From Streptomyces himastatinicus ATCC 53653 (GTDB lineage: Bacteria; Actinomycetota; Actinomycetes; Streptomycetales; Streptomycetaceae): 41,722 bases of DNA. Location: positions 2,999,331-3,041,052 of the forward strand of contig NZ_GG657754.1 in NCBI RefSeq assembly GCF_000158915.1, given 5' to 3'. Shown one piece after another: positions 39,908 to 41,722 of the stretch (within the stretch, counting starts at the first letter, position 1; every line of letters starts with the position of its first letter). The notes below the pieces were generated by a model that was given only the letters and a program-made list of their open reading frames with translations, was not told the DNA's origin and did not search any database. A program made the translations under genes and the position numbers.

Positions 39908-39960
39908 GCCGCCCGGCCGGGAGCGGGTGCCCCCTCGGGCCGCGCCCGCTCCGGCGGCTC
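39906..39960 (+). terminator. Two-tier hairpin at the oxidase stop
   Basis: Outer arms GAGCCG (39906-39911) and CGGCTC (39955-39960), inner arms GGAGCGGG (39920-39927) and CCCGCTCC (39945-39952), with a 17-nt loop. It starts inside the stop codon of the oxidase gene. It is GC-rich without a T-run, typical for Streptomyces. Confidence 0.72.
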
Positions 39961-40348
39961 CGGGCCCCGGCGTGGACATTCGTTCCAGCTCGCGGGGGAA
40001 AGCGGACTATAAACGAAGCGGATCGTTCCGATTCTGACGTTCCTGTGAAACTTGCGGCCCAAAATGCGCTCCACTTCGAAGGATTCGGCGCCGGATCACC
40101 ACGCCACGCCCGAACTCGGCTGGCGCGCCGCTCCACCCGAGCGGCCCAAATGGAGTACTGTGGCGAGCCCTGGCCCCGCTTTCCCGTCCGGCCGCCCGGA
40201 CCCAACGGGAGGGGGCAGAGGGCGGCAACCAACCGGCCCGGGCAACTCGGCAAAGTTGTGGCAGGCTGCACCCGGGCAGGCCACACTCGTCTAGCGGGAG
40301 AGCAGCGACGCAACCGTGACGTCGGCAGGCACCACCCGGGAGGTCCCC
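39961..40348 (+). promoter_or_regulatory. Promoter region of sepH (388-bp gap)
   Basis: No gene is supported here. The segment at 39975-40080 is AT-richer than its surroundings and includes a GACTATAAAC sequence (about 40005-40014) that could be a -10-like element; I could not pair it with a clear -35. A GTCCGG-CCGC-CCGGAC hairpin lies at 40186-40201, 150 bp before the gene. The sepH ribosome site is GGGAGG, 5 nt before its ATG. Confidence 0.4.
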
Positions 40349-41443
40349 ATGCCCGAACTGCGTGTCGTGGCCGTCAGCAACGACGGCACACGGCTGGTGC
40401 TCAAGGCTGCGGACAGCACGGAGTACACACTTCCCATCGACGAGCGACTGCGCGCCGCGGTGCGCAACGACCGCGCTCGGCTCGGCCAGATCGAGATCGA
40501 GGTCGAGAGCCATCTGCGGCCCCGTGACATCCAGGCCCGTATACGGGCCGGCGCCACGGCCGAAGAGGTCGCGCAGATGGCCGGCATTCCCGTCGACCGC
40601 GTGCGCCGCTTCGAGGGCCCGGTGCTCGCGGAGCGCGCGTTCATGGCCGAGCGCGCCCGTAAGACCCCCGTGCGCCGCCCCGGCGAGAACACCGGACCGC
40701 AGCTCGGCGAGGCCGTGGCGGAGCGGCTGCTGCTGCGCGGCGCCGAGAAGGACACCGCGCAGTGGGACTCGTGGCGGCGTGACGACGGCACCTGGGAGGT
40801 GCTGCTGGTCTACCGGGTCGCCGGTGAGCCGCACTCGGCGAGCTGGACGTACGACCCGCCCCGGCGGCTGGTCCAGGCCGTGGACGACGAGGCGCGGACG
40901 CTCATCGGCGAGGCCGACGACACCCCGGAGCCCAGCTTCCCCTTCGTCCCGCGCATCGCCCGGCTGCCGCGCGACCGGGACAAGGACAAGGACAGAGACC
41001 GGGACAGAGAAAGAGACTGGGACCGGGGGACGTCCTCCGACCACGGCGACGACGAGGACGAGTCCGCGCTGCCGGTCCCGGCGTCCGCCTCGGCGGAGGA
41101 CGGCTTCGGCGGCGAGCGCGACTCGCTGACCAGCCTGCTGGAGGCCGTGCCCAACTTCCGTGGCGACATGGTCGTGCCCGAGGCGCCGGTCGTGGCGCCG
41201 CCACCCCCGTCGGACGAGCCGGTGGAGGAGGCGGAGGCCGTCGAGCCGCCCGCCCCGGCGGCGAGCGCGGGTTCGGCGTACGCGGATGTGCTGATGCCCC
41301 GTTCGGTCGCGGGCCACCGCGACCGGCTGACCGGTACGACGGACCGCCAGGCGGAGGCGGACGGTGTCCGTCCGGGTCGCCGGGCGGCGGTGCCGAGCTG
41401 GGACGAGATCGTCTTCGGTACGCGCCGCAAGAAGCAGGAGTAG
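40349..41443 (+). CDS. sepH: SepH, FtsZ-regulating cell-division protein
   Basis: A 364-aa DUF3071 protein. The N-terminal domain (about 1-180) opens M-P-E-L-R-V-V-A-V-S-N-D-G and contains a helix-turn-helix-like stretch A-R-I-R-A-G-A-T-A-E-E-V-A-Q-M-A-G-I-P at about 68-86. A long disordered charged region follows, with a D-K-D-K-D-R-D type run near 210-225. The extreme C-terminus keeps the conserved P-S-W-D-E-I-V-F-G-T-R-R. Known biology: SepH stimulates FtsZ assembly through its N-terminal domain and is needed for efficient sporulation septation in Streptomyces, as well as in Mycobacterium. The ATG at 40349 with its GGGAGG site was preferred to a GTG-like start at 40316. It is transcribed alone, away from the oxidase. 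Confidence 0.96.
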   Translation: MPELRVVAVSNDGTRLVLKAADSTEYTLPIDERLRAAVRNDRARLGQIEIEVESHLRPRDIQARIRAGATAEEVAQMAGIPVDRVRRFEGPVLAERAFMAERARKTPVRRPGENTGPQLGEAVAERLLLRGAEKDTAQWDSWRRDDGTWEVLLVYRVAGEPHSASWTYDPPRRLVQAVDDEARTLIGEADDTPEPSFPFVPRIARLPRDRDKDKDRDRDRERDWDRGTSSDHGDDEDESALPVPASASAEDGFGGERDSLTSLLEAVPNFRGDMVVPEAPVVAPPPPSDEPVEEAEAVEPPAPAASAGSAYADVLMPRSVAGHRDRLTGTTDRQAEADGVRPGRRAAVPSWDEIVFGTRRKKQE

Positions 41444-41475
41444 CCTCCGGGCCGCTCGTTCTCCGCACGGCTCCG

Positions 41476-41722
41476 GTGAAGGATTTCCATCACCTGACGG
41501 TAGAAGCAGCAGCCTTCTGGACCTGGCAGATTTCCACCGCCCGCCCCGACCTCTTGCCGCGAGCCGCGTCTACAGGCGAGCTGTACGTGAGCCTTTCCTT
41601 CGATAATCCCTCAGCGTGCCAGGCTGCGTTGGACGGCAATCCTGGTACAGAAAGTGAACGCCCCTGGGTCGGGCGTGCATGGCGGCCGAACCTGGGCTCG
41701 TCGATCTGCGCCTCTGCGCGGA
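41476..41722 (+). CDS. Open frame running off the window end, unverified
   Basis: From a GTG at 41476 the frame is open for 82 codons to the end of the window without a stop. The encoded start is V-K-D-F-H-H-L-T-V-E-A-A-A-F-W-T-W, with many Trp, Ser and Ala. It has no convincing ribosome site and an unusual composition for this genome (many A/T third positions). No family is recognisable. It may be the 5' part of an acquired gene, or chance; the 41444-41475 stretch before it holds nothing clear. Confidence 0.22.
   Translation, partial: MKDFHHLTVEAAAFWTWQISTARPDLLPRAASTGELYVSLSFDNPSACQAALDGNPGTESERPWVGRAWRPNLGSSICASAR

Noticed and set aside
38411..39979. Long minus-strand open frame opposite the FAD oxidase gene
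   Set aside because: Shadow of the oxidase coding sequence, which carries the full FAD and ALO motifs.

Overview
This window reads as chromosome from a Streptomyces or a very close relative. GC is very high throughout. The gene content is characteristic of that group: a conservon (cvnABCD plus paired CYP157 and CYP154 cytochromes P450), a WhiJ-type HTH/DUF397 pair, the CutRS two-component system, an actinobacterial coproporphyrin ferrochelatase, the cell-division protein SepH, and several small actinobacterial families (DUF3093, DUF3159, DUF3710, DUF4193). No tRNA, rRNA, CRISPR array or intact mobile element was seen.

Layout, left to right. (1) 1-2.8 kb: a MazG-like nucleotide pyrophosphohydrolase overlapping a P-loop ATPase, then a small membrane-anchored protein. 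(2) 2.3-4.4 kb: a contact-type polymorphic toxin with a restriction-endonuclease-fold C-terminus, followed by a probable immunity gene. (3) 4.5-7 kb: a decaying accessory patch holding a remnant of an RsbW-like ATPase, a frameshifted WhiJ-type HTH gene with its DUF397 partner, an MmpS-like lipoprotein and a wrecked hemerythrin gene. (4) 7-18 kb: a 5-methyluridine RNA methyltransferase, a KimA-like potassium importer, a six-gene conservon, and two TrkA/Ceo-type RCK proteins. (5) 18-27.4 kb: DUF3159, an OB-fold protein, and a complete kdp locus (a 27-aa leader membrane protein, then kdpF-A-B-C-D-E, minus strand). (6) 27.5-34.5 kb: a secreted protein made of two internal repeats, DUF3710, dUTPase, a hot-dog thioesterase, DUF3093, DUF4193, and cutRS. 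(7) 34.8-41.4 kb: a 55-aa protein, an inositol-monophosphatase-family enzyme, ferrochelatase, an MFS transporter, a FAD-linked sugar-lactone oxidase and sepH.

How the genes work together. About 19 kb (8.5-27.3 kb) is dominated by potassium homeostasis: a KimA-type importer, two NAD/nucleotide-sensing RCK subunits and the high-affinity Kdp ATPase with its own sensor/regulator. A conservon, which is a membrane-associated G-protein-like signalling complex, sits in the middle of it. Upstream of the kdp operon is a phased pair of 17-bp direct repeats, each built from two TGACG-like half sites 11 bp apart, which is a good candidate KdpE operator.

A recurring oddity is clusters of small indels in otherwise well-preserved genes: the HTH gene (about 5250-5350), CYP154 (about 11165-11240) and kdpB (about 23814-23866). 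In kdpB the near-invariant P-type ATPase hinge motif is also altered. These may be real pseudogenes, but the tight clustering in conserved genes makes local consensus errors a serious alternative, and raw reads should be checked before biology is inferred.
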